From Leucosporidium creatinivorum (Eukaryota > Basidiomycota > Microbotryomycetes > Leucosporidiales > Leucosporidiaceae): 64,000 bases of DNA. Numbering within the stretch: position 1 is the first letter of the stretch; the number at the start of each line of letters is the position of its first letter. The DNA is taken from positions 323,513 through 387,512 of the forward strand of contig BCKL01000027.1 of assembly GCA_001600635.1 (NCBI GenBank). The letters are read 5' to 3'. Both the position numbers and the translations under genes were made by a program. Under the pieces are notes generated by a model. The model ran no database searches. It was not told the origin of the DNA and saw only the letters and a list, made by a program, of their open reading frames with translations. Below, in pieces: positions 54,011 through 64,000 of this stretch.

Positions 54011-54120
54011 TCACCAGTCGAAGTGGGCTGTAAGAGCTCAAGCGAGGCCCTCTCTCTCTCTCTCTCCTCCCGCTCGCTTCGTCATCTACTCGTCTCGGCT
54101 CTGCAGCTCGCTAGCACAGA

Positions 54121-55144
54121 ATGAATTGCCAGGTGAGATCTGTAGCAGTGCAGCTCACTCTACTCAGCTCACTCCCGTGCTCCCCTACAGGACGACCTCA
54201 CCTCCCTCGACCTGACCCTCTCCGCCCCCACCGAAGCCCTCTCCACCGCCTCAACAGGCTCAACCATCTCTCTGTACCCCTTCATCCTCCAAACAGGCTG
54301 TCACGCCTTGAACATCGCTCTCCCCGATTCCCTCCCTCGCGTCCTTAGGCCACTGGACACCAAGGACGTAGTGCTGAGCAATAATGAGGTGCAGGAGTTG
54401 GATGAGGAGCAAGGGGGGACGGAAGGTGGTGTATGGAGAGGTGGAGCTATCGATTCGCAGGAGGGGGATGATGAGGTTCTCGTGCATGTGAGTTCGCCGA
54501 ACCGCTTCGCAAGCTCGCGAGCTGAGCTGACGAAGCGATGAGACTACAGATTCAATTCTCCGAGCTCGTACGGATCAAATCCATTCTCATCGGTACGGGC
54601 GGCGGACGATCTTCCACTGCACCTCGATTAGCCAAATGCTGGGTGAACCGAGTGAATGGGATCGACTTCTCCGAAGCCGAGGACGTCAAAGCCGAGCAGG
54701 AGTGGGAGCTGCTGGAGAGTGAGGGAGGTCAGAAGGGCGCTGTTGAGTATCCGGTGCGGATGGCCAAGTTTGGGAATGTCAGTGAGGTGGATCTGTTCTT
54801 CGTGAGTTCGGTTTGTGCTCCTCGTCGGCGCCGAGCTTGGGCTGATCTCGCCGACTTCGCTCTGCAGGCCAACGCTCGCTCGCAATCACATTCGAGGATC
54901 TACTACATCGGCTTCATGGGCGAGACACGGCAGCTGAAGAAGGAGCCGGGGGATCGTTTGACAGGTTCGTCTCGGCTTCTTTCCTCCCGCCCCGCTTGAT
55001 TTTCACCGTCCCAGCGCTGACTCTCACACTCGCTCTACCCGTTCCACCCTCAACGAACCCACAGTCGGAGCAGAAACCGGCGTCGACAAGATGGTCGAAG
55101 GCGCTCGGGAGGAGAAGCCGAACGGGTTCGCCTCGGTGCGTTAA
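54121..55144 (+). CDS. PITH-domain protein
   Basis: Stand-alone PITH (proteasome-interacting thioredoxin-like C-terminal) domain protein; in known proteins the domain binds the 26S proteasome. Exon 1 is only MNCQ (54121-54132). Then DDLTSLDLTLSAPTEALS, TISLYPFILQTGCHALNIAL, VRIKSILIGTGG, RLAKCWVNRVNGIDFSEAED and RIYYIGFMGETRQLKKEP, ending GFASVR. No thioredoxin fold precedes it. Five exons with CTGAC branch sites. Confidence 0.85.
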
Positions 55145-55847
55145 GCCGACAGCAGGGAGGACATTCGACGACTCGGCAGTATGCTTGTTCTGTTGTACTA
55201 CTATCACCATGTTCCTACTTGCCTCCTCCGATGCTCAAGTTTTCAAGGCGGGCGTTGCTCGTTTCTCCTAACCGACCGCCGGCTCGACCTCTTCCCCTTC
55301 CCGCTGCGATCATCCTGCGCTGTCCGCATTCACCTCTTCTCCACCTCATCCACATCTCTCCCCCTCTCTCTCCTCCCTTCCTCCCTCCTTTCTCAGCCCA
55401 CCTCAACTCCCCTCGCCTCCCACCTCGTCGCCCCGCCTCCCGACCTCCCGGCCCTCGAACGGAAGCTCAAGCAACTGCAGGGGAGGAAGGATATGTTAGG
55501 GCGAGAGGTGGAGAGGCTGGCGGAGGGACAGAAGGCGTCGGCGGCGGCGGTGAAGGGGAGGGGAGCGGGAGGGGTGGCGAGAGGTGGGAGGGTGGGGAGG
55601 TGAGCGAGGATGAGGATAGGAGAGGGGAGGGTCGTGTAGGAATGGGAGAGGGATGCGATGGAGCCGCTGGGCTAGTTCCATGCGGTCGGGGAGATGAAGA
55701 AGGCCGGAGGAAAGCAACAAAGCGTCGGCCGAGCGAGCCCGAATCGTGGTCTCTCTGTTCGCGAGCATGAAGTGTCCTGCTACAGCCAAGGTTTCGGGTC
55801 GGATCCTAGCACACTCAATAGTCTTACAGCTCCACCGCTCTACACAG
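55145..55847. other. Intergenic region with a possible small gene
   Basis: A plus-strand exon ending at 55603 encodes a coiled-coil-like piece (DLPALERKLKQLQGRKDMLG). Preceded by an acceptor near 55397, it could join to MLKFSRRALL at 55231, a mitochondrial-presequence-like start. No family recognised and the intron is unusually long, so I do not call a gene. Confidence 0.3.
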
Positions 55848-57248
55848 TCACACTACCGCCTCGCCCTCTGTTTTGAGTCGATCCCTCTCCTCCCGAGCCG
55901 CCCTCTGCCTCGCCTTCCTGATGATCTTGTTCTGGGCCACTCTCTCCTTCTCTTCCGCGGCCTTGACCAAAGCATCTGCGTCTCTTGCTCTTCTCCGCTC
56001 CCGTTCAGCAGCCGCCTTGGCCTTGCGTTTCTCCTCATCCTTTGCGAGGTCCTCGGCCGACTTATGCTCCCGCTCCACTCGCTCGGCCTCGATGGTCTGC
56101 TCAGCAAGCGCCAGGCGTCTCGCGGTATGCTGCTGACCTGCTGGTGTATCCCAATAGCCTCGTTCGGCCTTCAGAAGGTCCGTGATGCTCTGAGCATGAG
56201 CGCTGCCATCCTCCTTTGGTCGCTCCACCTCCTTCTCCCTCTGCTCCGTCGTCATGCTCCTCGTCACCTTCACGTTCCCGAAATTGAAGATGGTGACGGC
56301 AGAGTCGATCTCCTTGCGCTCGTCCTCCGAGAGCTTCCAGAGAGGCAGGGAGTCGACCCAGCGCATCTCTTGCGCCCATTTGCCCGGCTGAGGAGGGACG
56401 TAGAAATGGTGGAAGAGTGTGGTGTGAATGAGGTGATTCAGGCGACCTGCAACTCGTAGTAATCGGTCGCCCTGGAGGATCCTTGCTTGGACGTGGTCGT
56501 AGCGGTCGAAAGAGCTGGCATGAACGAGGTCCCTGCAACTTGCAAGCGCCGAGAATCGATGAGCGCGATAGGAAAATGAGGCCAGCTTTTTCACGCACTT
56601 GAGGATGATGGTGATGTTCCCTGTCCTTAGATCGAGACCCATCTCATGCGCTTGCAGCCGTATAGCCGCTCCAATCTGGAAAAGACCGGGCATTTGCTTT
56701 ACGAAGGAAGTGTCGCCTTTTAAAGCGTTGTTGATGGCCTTCTTGGAGGCTTTACTGTTGATCGTGATCACGGTGACTAGAACTGCTTGTCAGCTAGGCT
56801 CGCTGTGGTCTATCTGTTGCAGTAGAAGCTCACCGGGGGTTCGGCCACGACGGTCGCGCGCGAGGGGCACCATTTGAGCGTGTGACTGTAGCATTGTACG
56901 GCCAGGGACCGCATATGCGCTGAGTAGACGAGGAGAAGAGAGGACATGTGCATGCCGAACGATGTGGCTCAACGGCTTGCCCAGATGACGCTCGACTCGG
57001 CGCTCATCTCGGGCGAAGGGGTGGCAGATTGAAAGGGTCAGCTCAGCTCTGCTGTCCACAAGCCTCAGGCTTACTTAGAGCGAGAGCCATGTGAACGCCT
57101 ACTCGGGAAGAATACGTTGCCGTGCTGGTGAGCGGAGTCCGGCTCGTCGCTATTGAGAGCAAGTCAGCACCGAGCCGAGCGCCAAGCCGAGGGAAGGAGG
57201 GTCTTACTCCGAGTCCTGGCAGTCCTGGTCGGACCAGTTGAAGCGCAT
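55848..57248 (-). CDS. Unknown protein with C-terminal coiled coil
   Basis: I do not recognise the family. ATG 57248 (MRFNWSDQDCQDSDDEPDSA). Exons join in phase to NVFFPNERRVERHLGKPLSH, GRTPVTVITINSKASKKAIN, GLFQIGAAIRLQAHEMGLDL, DLVHASSFDRYDHVQARI, YVPPQPGKWAQEMRWVDSLP and a long Lys/Glu/Ala/Arg-rich helix (KAAAERERRRARDADALVKA). The helical C-terminus and lack of catalytic motifs suggest a structural or nucleic-acid-associated role, which is inference only. Divergent, 139 bp, from the next gene. Confidence 0.6.
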
Positions 57249-57387
57249 GTCGAGCTAGTTATCCAAGGGGAGGAATACGAGGCGGAAGAGAGAGAGCAGA
57301 CGAGACGAAAACGAGAAGAAAGCGGGGCCGAGGACAAGGCTTGAGCGCAACGTCGCTCCGTTTGCTCCTCTTCCTCCTGCCTCATCA

Positions 57388-58618
57388 ATGCACCTGGCCT
57401 CCGACCAAGACCGCTTCAGAGTCGAATCAAAGGGAGCTTTACCCGCCTTCGAATGGGTAGAGGAAGCACCAACTCCGGCTCGAGCGCCTCAAGCTGTTTG
57501 GTACCCGCCCCGAGCGAGGGCAAGCGTACAAAGACGGACGCCGGAGCAACAAGAGGGCGAGAATCAGAGAAGAACAAAGAGGAGGAAGGAGTGGGACATG
57601 CAGGTACTTATGCAGACTGGTGAGCTGGGTCTCTGGCTGCCGACGTGAAGCGCAACGAGCGCCGCCCACCAAGTCCGAGCCTCGAGCCTCAGCTGACAAG
57701 TCCCGTCACCGCACAGCTTTGCTCAGTGTGGCCATCGAAGAGATGCAGCTTAATCCCAATGAAAGACGATATGTCTTGCATCACTACCGAAACTGTACGT
57801 GCTTCCCTCTCTTCCCCAGCGCTCGCCGAGACTCAGAGCGAGAGTAACCGACTTCTCCACTCGTTCCTAGGCGATCAATTCGAGCCCTGGAGCGCCTCCG
57901 ACCCTCGCCTACGGGCAGAAAAAATCTCCGTCTCTCCTCGCACACGAGAAGGCCTCGCCTGCATTGGCATCCCTTCCATCGACTCGCTTCTCGCTCGGCT
58001 TGGCGCCTACTTCCGCACGCCTCGAGGAGCGACGCTAGTCTTTTGGAGTCTAGTTGCAGGGCCCAAGGGATCTAGACATGCTCCTCACGCTTATAGTTAT
58101 GAGTCGCCTGGCTTGAGTGATTTTGAAGAGCTCTGGCGCGAGCTTATGGCGCTTGGAGGGGTGGATTGGGGGAGCGAGGCGTCCGGATGGGACCAGGAGG
58201 AGTTGAGCAGCGCGTTGGCGAAGCAGGAGATTGCGCACCCGTGGAACGGTCAGCCTTGGCGAGCTCTGGTACGTTTTCGTTGCTCTCGAGGACCATCGCC
58301 GAAGAAACCGGAAAAAGCCTTGCTAACTTGTTTGAACGCTAGCAGGGGGTGGATCCGGATGTGTGAGTGTGCCATATACAAAGACCCTGTACTTGGCGTA
58401 GAGAGCTATACGTCAGGGCCGTGGGCAGGCTAAGGAAGCGAGAAAGCGAGCATGCGGAAGAAGTCGGATCGCCGAGCAGCTCGAGCAGCTCGAGCAGCTG
58501 CAACCCGTCGGCTTCCACAGAGCGGGAGATTTCCGGAGATAGAGAGGTAGGCGCCCCATCTCTACCCTCGCGTCCGCGACCCTACTGCGCTGGCGCAGAC
58601 ACCCTTGACCTCCGATAG
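57388..58618 (+). CDS. Unknown protein
   Basis: Unrecognised. ATG 57388 (MHLASDQDRFRVESKGALPA). A donor at 57619 joins MQVLMQT to ALLSVAIEEMQLNPNERRYV, then LHHYRNCDQFEPWSASDPRL. Later segments are REGLACIGIPSIDSLLARLG, ATLVFWSLVAGPKGSRHAPH and EIAHPWNGQPWRALGVDPDV. At 58364 the frame either stops (TGA) or uses a GTGAGT donor to continue into a Ser-rich tail ending at 58618; I favour the latter weakly. A helical stretch with NERRYVLHHY recalls C-terminal parts of fungal regulators, but no DNA-binding motif is seen. Confidence 0.5.
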
Positions 58619-58785
58619 ACTAGCTCAGCGTTGAGGTCGGCGAGGCCAAGGGAGAGAAGTGAGGGCGTCTTGCTCTTTCAGACTGGCAGAGCTGCACACT
58701 TGAAGGCTCTAGAAACCGCTTCCGTGGTGGAGAGATGGTGAGAGATGTCCGTTGCAGTGAGAACACCGGTAGAAGCAGCGGCGTC

Positions 58786-59371
58786 TCAGCCGAGGAGGGC
58801 CTTGAACGCTCCCTTGAAGGTGTCCATGAAGCTGTGGCGGCGTGCAAAGGTAGATTAGTAGCTGCTGTAGCTCGTTGGAGTGTGACCGAGCAAGGAGAAG
58901 AATGCCGCGAAGGGAGAGCCCTATGCGCCGAGCAGGTGGACTCGAGCTCACCTCGCCAGCTTGGTCCTGCCGAGCTCTGCTCGTCGAGAGAGAGCAAGGC
59001 GGTGGTCAGCTTCAGGTCTCTACTCTGTCTCTTCAGCGCCCCACTCCATCAACAGCAAACTCACCCTGCGCCTGCTCAATCTCGTTCAGCTGCTCGCTCT
59101 CCCTCGTCAACTCGCCGCGCTCATTCTCAGTCGTCTTGGTGATCCTCGCATGCGTCCAAAGCTGGAACTCTTTGCTGAGAGCGTCGAAGTCGGCGAGAAT
59201 GGCTGCAGGAGAGACGGAGAGTCAGCTCGAGCAGCGCCAGAGCGAGACGAGCTCACCCTCTGCTTCCTCTTGATCCTCTTTTGCGCCCGCTTCGAAGGCA
59301 GAGAGCATGGCTGCAGAGTCAAAGTGCTTGCCTTTCTCGGTAGGATTAACGAGGAGGGGGTTCGACGTCAT
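58786..59371 (-). CDS. Small coiled-coil protein
   Basis: Four-exon gene of about 109 residues. Starts MTSNPLLVNPTEKGKHFDSA and continues AILADFDALSKEFQLWTHAR, then a heptad-rich helix (ENERGELTRESEQLNEIEQA), a 25-nt exon giving ELGRTKLA, and the end SFMDTFKGAFKALLG. All phases agree and branch sites are CTGAC-like. It resembles subunits of small helical complexes (tethering or organelle-biogenesis type) in general look only; family not recognised. Confidence 0.6.
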
Positions 59372-59621
59372 GCTGAGGTCGGGAGGCGAACGAGGAGAGA
59401 GGGAGGAGGGAGAGAGGCGTGAGTCGGGGCAAGCTGAGTTTGGCTCGCCCTCTCTCTAATAGCGGATGAGGCAGGGAGCTTGATATTAGCAGGACGTTTC
59501 GTATCGTACCTCTCGCTCCAGCGCCAGCTCGAGAAGAGACAACTTATTCCAGCTCGAGAACTCGACAGCGAAAGACCCCACCCTCGGCGCTCGCTCAGCG
59601 GCCTAACAAGCCTTCAGCGCA

Positions 59622-61135
59622 TCAAGCTATGCAGCAGGTTCCGTAACCACAGCTGAATAGTATCACCCGTCAGCAAATTCGGACACAGCCTCCAAGCCCT
59701 GCGACTCACTTCTCGGGAGGATCAGCGAACGACGGCCAGCTCTTGACCTTCTCACGCTTAGCGACCCCGATCACCCGGTTGAAAGTGAGAACCGTCTGCT
59801 CATCCGCCTCGAGTGCGCCTCTCTGGACGGATTTGTTCCCAGGCTGCGTCAAGACGAGCCTCTCGATGCCAGTCTCGGCTTCGACGTGGTTGAGGAAGGC
59901 TTGAAGATCCAGGAGAGGATGCTGGCGGTAGGTCGGATCAAGTAGATCGGTGGAAACGATGGTAAAGCGCCAAGTGTCCTCGAGATGGAGCAGGCGAAGG
60001 TTAGGGAAGCATCGAGGGAAGACCCCGAGCAGGGTGTGAAGGGGCCGGTCGCTCGCGTTGGCCGACGTCTAGGGGAGAGCACAATGACCATTAGCGGGGC
60101 GCGCAAAAAAGTGTGACCCTTGACTTACTGAAGCCCAGCAACCTGAAAGGTGCAGCTCCTTGACCGAGTCGAACGAGAGCTGAGCTTGAGCCAGCGACGA
60201 CGGAGGCAGCACGGGCAGGTATAGCTTCTCGGGAACGCCGAAGACTTGGAAGGCGGCAAGGAGGTCAATCGAGCTATTGTCGAAGGTGTGCATGTTGATG
60301 TGAAGCTCCCGCAAAACAAACGACGTCTGCGAGGCGTGCGAAGCGTAAGTTGTGGCAGCCATAGAATGCGCTGGAAGCACGTACGAGAGGAGGTAGGCTC
60401 CGCAGCCCGCGGGTGATCTCCGTGTAGACGTGGCCGGGTGCTCGCAGCGTTAGCTTCGTGAGAAGGGGATCTCGGGGATAGCCTCGCCCAGGCTGAGCGT
60501 GCGAGTATTCCAGCAGTGTCGGAGCGGGAAGGAAGCGCTGCAGGAGTGCACGTCGAGCGAGCGAAGACTCGACACCATGACCGAGAACGAGAAGGTCGGA
60601 TCCTGGATGCCGTCTCCGCTCTGAATGAAGAGCGTCTGGACGTGGAGCTGTGCCAGGACATCGGTGACGTCGACGCCTAGGGGTCTGGTCAACTTCCGAC
60701 CGAGGCGAGAATGCACAAGACTTCGAGGTTGTCGAGCTGGGGNAGTAGGGCGAAGGGGAAGCGCTGCTTTGGCTCTCGGAGATGCCACTCGACGTATCGA
60801 ACGAGCTTCCGAGCTTCCGCATCCTGCTGTAAAGCTTTCGTAGCATCCTTCGGCTCGATGTTGTAGCGTCCGAAGGTGTGGTTGGCCCAGGCGAGAGGAC
60901 GAAGCACCTCAGCGACTCGCTTCGAGGTGCAGCGGAGCGCGCGCAGGTCTTTCTGATCCACCTCGTTGGGCAGCATGGCGAGCTCTCCTGTCCTGTAGAG
61001 CACCAGTAGCGGTAGGTCGGCGAGCGATGTCGGTTGAGCGTTCGAGGTGCTGTTGAATGAGGGCCAGATCAGCAAGCGCGTCGAGAGCGCTACAAGGGGA
61101 CAGCAGGGAGCAGAGGCACACCTTTGAGTCGTCAT
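59622..61135 (-). CDS. F-box-like protein A
   Basis: Paralogue of the gene at 62179-63612. ATG 61135 gives MTTQ, spliced to STSNAQPTSLADLPLLVLYR, an F-box-like start, then DQKDLRALRCTSKRVAEVLR and PLAWANHTFG, shared in pattern with the neighbour (DQEEIRALLCTAKRLASILR, PLAWASHCF). Weak leucine-rich segments follow (LRELHINMHTFDNSS, SVKELHLSGCW, FPNLRLLHLEDTWRF), ending ...NCGYGTCCIA. An N at 60742 hits one codon. Likely a substrate adaptor of an SCF ligase, by analogy. Confidence 0.65.
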
Positions 61136-61434
61136 AGTATCTCGTGGTACAGTTCGACTTCTTCCAGCAGCAGCGACGAGTCGAGAAAGCGAGAGACGAG
61201 TGAGCGGGAGAGAGAAACACGCGGGCGGTCTGAGTGTTGCTAGGTTCGGCTGTAAAGGCATAGATCAGCCAGGCGAGCAGAGTCGAGAGCAGCAACAGAT
61301 TTCATCGAGCTGCCTGTAGCTCGCTACATGCCTTGTGCACCTCTCGAGGCCAGCCTTCTCATCGCCGAGCTCGCTCCGAAACTCGCTGCTGCTTCATTTG
61401 AACGAGTGACGAGTTCGATTGGGGCTTCTTAGTG
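61136..61434. other. Promoter of F-box-like gene A
   Basis: About 300 bp upstream of the F-box A start, ending at the MFS relic. Nothing else recognised. Confidence 0.35.
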
Positions 61435-61817
61435 CTAAGCAAAGGACTCGTAGTAGGTCCTCGTAGCAGCCGAGAAGGAAAAGGCGACCTGCAAAGCGAA
61501 GCGGATCAGCGCCTGCGAGCCGAGAAGGAGTCGAGACGAGCGCCGAAGCGACGCTGCTCGACCTAGAGAGCTGTAAAAGACTCACGTAACGCTGTAGGAG
61601 GTCACGGGGATACCATAAAGACAGACGGAGAACACCACCGGGGACGGGAACAGCCTCTAATAATCGGGAAGGTCAGCTCGGCTCCCTTGAAGAGAAGCGC
61701 CGAGGCAGCTCACCGGTGATCCCCAGGATAAGGCGGCACACCACCAAGCCAGGGTAGCTCTGAACGACTCCCATCAACGTCTGGTCAAGGCCCAATATAG
61801 CGTGAGGAAGGTGATCC
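61435..61817 (-). pseudogene. Truncated MFS transporter relic
   Basis: Three spliced pieces (61714-61817, 61586-61656, 61435-61488) join in frame: LMGVVQSYPGLVVCRLILGI, TEAVPVPGGVLRLSLWYPRD, then LLQRYVAFSFSAATRTYYES and stop. This matches the TM3-TM4 signature of fungal anion:cation symporter MFS proteins (QG-x-Y-GLV-CR-LG-EA-PG-x-LS-WY-R). The upstream TM1-TM2 exons and all later helices are missing, so it cannot encode a transporter. Intact splice sites suggest recent decay. Confidence 0.7.
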
Positions 61818-62178
61818 CTATGTAGTGGCAGCGAGTCCCGTCAGCCCCGCGCCGAGGTTGCCTCGCTGAGGCCTTCCTCACTTGCATCAGGTGACCTGCG
61901 CGGGTTCACACCAACGCATACGATATGACTTCCGCTGACTCCTTCCCACGTAGCGCGGCGAGCAGCATTGACGATTCGATTCTCCTCTCAGCGCGCCTGC
62001 TCCGAGTCGGCCGAAAAGCAGAGCAGGTCGTCTTGCAGCACGTGTACCTCGGCGAAGCGTCTAGTACCATTTCGCAAGAAAACCGTAGTCCCCTCCGTTG
62101 AGCTCTGCAACAGGTGAGCCCAGGCGTCAGCGAGCTGCGAAGGCTTGGTCGACCGAGAAGGCACTCACCCGGCGCCCA
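61818..62178. other. Intergenic region, nothing recognised
   Basis: Spacer between the MFS relic and the F-box B stop. The upstream exons of the MFS gene were sought here but no in-frame continuation was found (the nearest candidate contains a stop). Confidence 0.35.
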
Positions 62179-63612
62179 TCAGTTCCAGATGTACGGCTCC
62201 CGGTGGGAGTTGAAGGTGACGGCCGTCGTAGTCTTTTCCTGCCCTTTCGAGTAGATGAGGTACAGCCACTTGATCTTGGTCTCCTCGGCGATCTGATCCA
62301 GCAAATCGAGCATCGTGCAATAGCCTTGCGCTACAGAGTGAGCCCCAGTGAGGAAGTTCGTCGCCTGCACACTGGTAGACCAATCTCCTTCGATGAACAG
62401 CGTGCACAGGTTCGGGAACGACTTGAGGAAGCCGGTAACCACGAGGAAGGGATCCTCCGCCTCCTTGAACTGCAGAGAAAAGGCGATCAGCTTCTCTACG
62501 GATGGCGTGTGATGACTTGACTCACGAGATCCTTTGAAAAACGCCATCCGGACAGTCTCAGCCTCTCCACAGAAGGCATTTCGACGCCATTTAGAGCGAG
62601 CAGCTCGGACTTGGAGAGGTGGAGCCGACGCGCCGATACTCATCGTGAGCGAGCGTAGGGTGCTGGAAGGAGCAAACGCGCGTAGAGCTTCCACAAAAGA
62701 CGGAGTATCGATGGAGAGGAGCGGGAGGGTAAGATGGCGAAGAGCGCAAGCGGTGTCCTGCGAGGCCGAACAGTCTAGAGTCAGCGAGCGTCACCGATCC
62801 TCTCCTGAGGTCTGCCCACACTCTCGAGCATCGCGGTTCTGAGCGTCTCCACGTCGGTAGACTCGAGCTTGTGAACGATGAGCGCTTGCACAGTGCTGAG
62901 CACCGAAGCGTACGGCCCGAGCGAGTTGGTGATGAGGAGTCGAAGGGGTGGGTCGCCTGAGATGGGCTGAGTCCAGTCGCGGAGCTCCAGACCCGTCAAG
63001 GAGGGTAGCTGCTGGCCGAGGGAGAAGCCGTCGTCTTCGAACCCCGAAGCGCGGGCAAGGGAGAGGGCTCGGAGATGAGGAATGAGATGAAGCGTCTCGG
63101 TGACGCCGAACGGAATGAGGGGCGGTGGCGACCTGCTACGACGGTGGTAGTGCGACGAAGGGGTTTCCTCGGGCACTACTCGTACACTCTTGAGGTTGGT
63201 CAGGCGAGGGAGGGTCGAAGCTGGAAGCATTGACGGCAGCTTCCACTCGACGTGTCGTACGTAGCTCTGCAGCTGTACATCGCGCAGCAGCTGTCTGGTC
63301 GACTCTTTGGGACCTCCAGTCTCGGGCGCGAAGCAGTGGCTTGCCCAGGCGAGGGGGCGAAGGATCGAAGCGAGGCGCTTGGCGGTACAGAGGAGAGCGC
63401 GAATCTCTTCTTGGTCGGCGCCTTTCCTGAGCATGAGGTGTTGTCCAATGATGAAGATGATCTCGTCGGGTAGTTGGAGGAGCGGGAAGGGCTCGTCGAC
63501 GGGCTGAGGCGAAGAGGGTTCGAGGGGCGACGACGCGCTGAAGGAGCAAAAACAGCATCAGCGAGAGGTACAGCGAGGTCGGGCATGACTGTACTCACTC
63601 TTCTGAGTCCAT
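62179..63612 (-). CDS. F-box-like protein B
   Basis: ATG 63612 encodes MDSE, spliced to DASSPLEPSSPQPVDEPFPL and LLQLPDEIIFIIGQHLMLRK, a clear F-box-like motif (LPDEII). Then DQEEIRALLCTAKRLASILR and PLAWASHCF, shared with gene A. Leucine-rich segments include IPHLRALSLARASGF and LPSLTGLELRDWTQP; the end is SKGQEKTTTAVTFNSHREPY then IWN. About five exons. Probable substrate adaptor for a cullin ligase. Together with gene A it forms a tandem family disrupted by the MFS relic. Confidence 0.7.
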
Positions 63613-64000
63613 CGTATCTCGTTCAAGCAGCTCAGAGTCCTCCATCGAGTCGAGAGCAGAACTAACGAGTGAGCGGGAGGAGAGAGAAAGACGCGAGGAG
63701 GGCCGAAGCCAGATGAAGTGGAGTAGCAGAATCGGGAGAGCGTCTGGTATAGTTGTGGTGGACTGTGAGTGGCTCAGAAGAGCTCCCCTGCTCCGTCAGA
63801 CCTGCTACAGCCTCAGCGAGCTCACCTTCACCCATCGCCGAAGCCGCTTCTCTTGCCGCTCCCTTCACGGCTTTCGCTCACCCTTGTAGGTCTTATGGGA
63901 GGCGGGATAGAGATACCTGTTGCATGAGCGCTGAGCTACCACAAGGACTGCAACACCACTCCCTCAGCGCCGCAACCTCGGCGATGCTATCCCCTCCCTC
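63613..64000. other. Upstream flank of F-box B to window end
   Basis: Promoter of gene B. Nothing further identified. A minus-strand ATG near 63837 with a GTGAGC donor (MGE) could start another gene outside my view, but it is not supported. Confidence 0.3.

Noticed and set aside
1-64000. CRISPR array, bacterial operon or phage region
   Set aside because: Introns, spliceosomal genes and codon structure show nuclear fungal DNA; no spaced direct repeats are present.

Overview
The window is nuclear DNA of a GC-rich, intron-dense basidiomycete. Almost every gene is split by short (about 50-80 bp) GT-AG introns with GTGAGT/GTGAGC donors and a CTGAC or CTAAC branch site close to the acceptor. The gene set (an Ubc2/Ste50 adaptor with SAM, RA and SH3 parts, a membrane hybrid histidine kinase, Zn2Cys6 regulator, COQ9, Ariadne RBR ligase) and the base composition suggest a Pucciniomycotina yeast, perhaps a Microbotryomycetes red yeast. 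That placement is inference. The assembly is draft quality, with isolated Ns and one cluster of Ns at 45.4-46.1 kb.

Layout. 0-10 kb: a partial histone H2A-family gene, a flavin amine-oxidase-like protein, COQ9, a TatD nuclease, an LRR-like protein, an extended SDR reductase and an NmrA-like reductase. 10.9-19.2 kb: a hybrid histidine kinase directly downstream of a Ubc2-type MAPK adaptor. 19.6-24.2 kb: SmD1 and an Ariadne-type ubiquitin ligase. 24.6-26.5 kb: a decayed NmrA copy and an MDR oxidoreductase. 28-44 kb: an F-box protein, a Doa4/USP8-like deubiquitinase and two or three proteins I do not recognise. 44-48 kb: a gene-poor, N-containing stretch. 48-59 kb: a Zn2Cys6 transcription factor, a membrane-anchored GH18 chitinase, a PITH protein and several small unknowns. 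59.6-63.6 kb: two related F-box-like genes with a truncated MFS transporter relic between them.

A roughly 0.95 kb, near-identical inverted repeat (26959-27907 and 47039-47986) brackets a 19 kb block. Each arm carries an apparent tRNA-Trp(CCA) with a 10-nt intron and a decayed tRNA-like copy. Several neighbours are divergent pairs less than 350 bp apart, so shared promoters are likely (amine oxidase/COQ9, TatD/LRR, Ubc2/SmD1, chitinase/PITH, 57.2/57.4 kb).

The most unusual theme is microexons. Conserved protein sequence can only be kept by using exons of 3, 5, 7, 8, 11, 15 and 18 nt in seven unrelated genes, and one gene has its ATG start codon split by an intron. The 3-nt exon in the TatD gene is frame-neutral and would be invisible to most gene finders.
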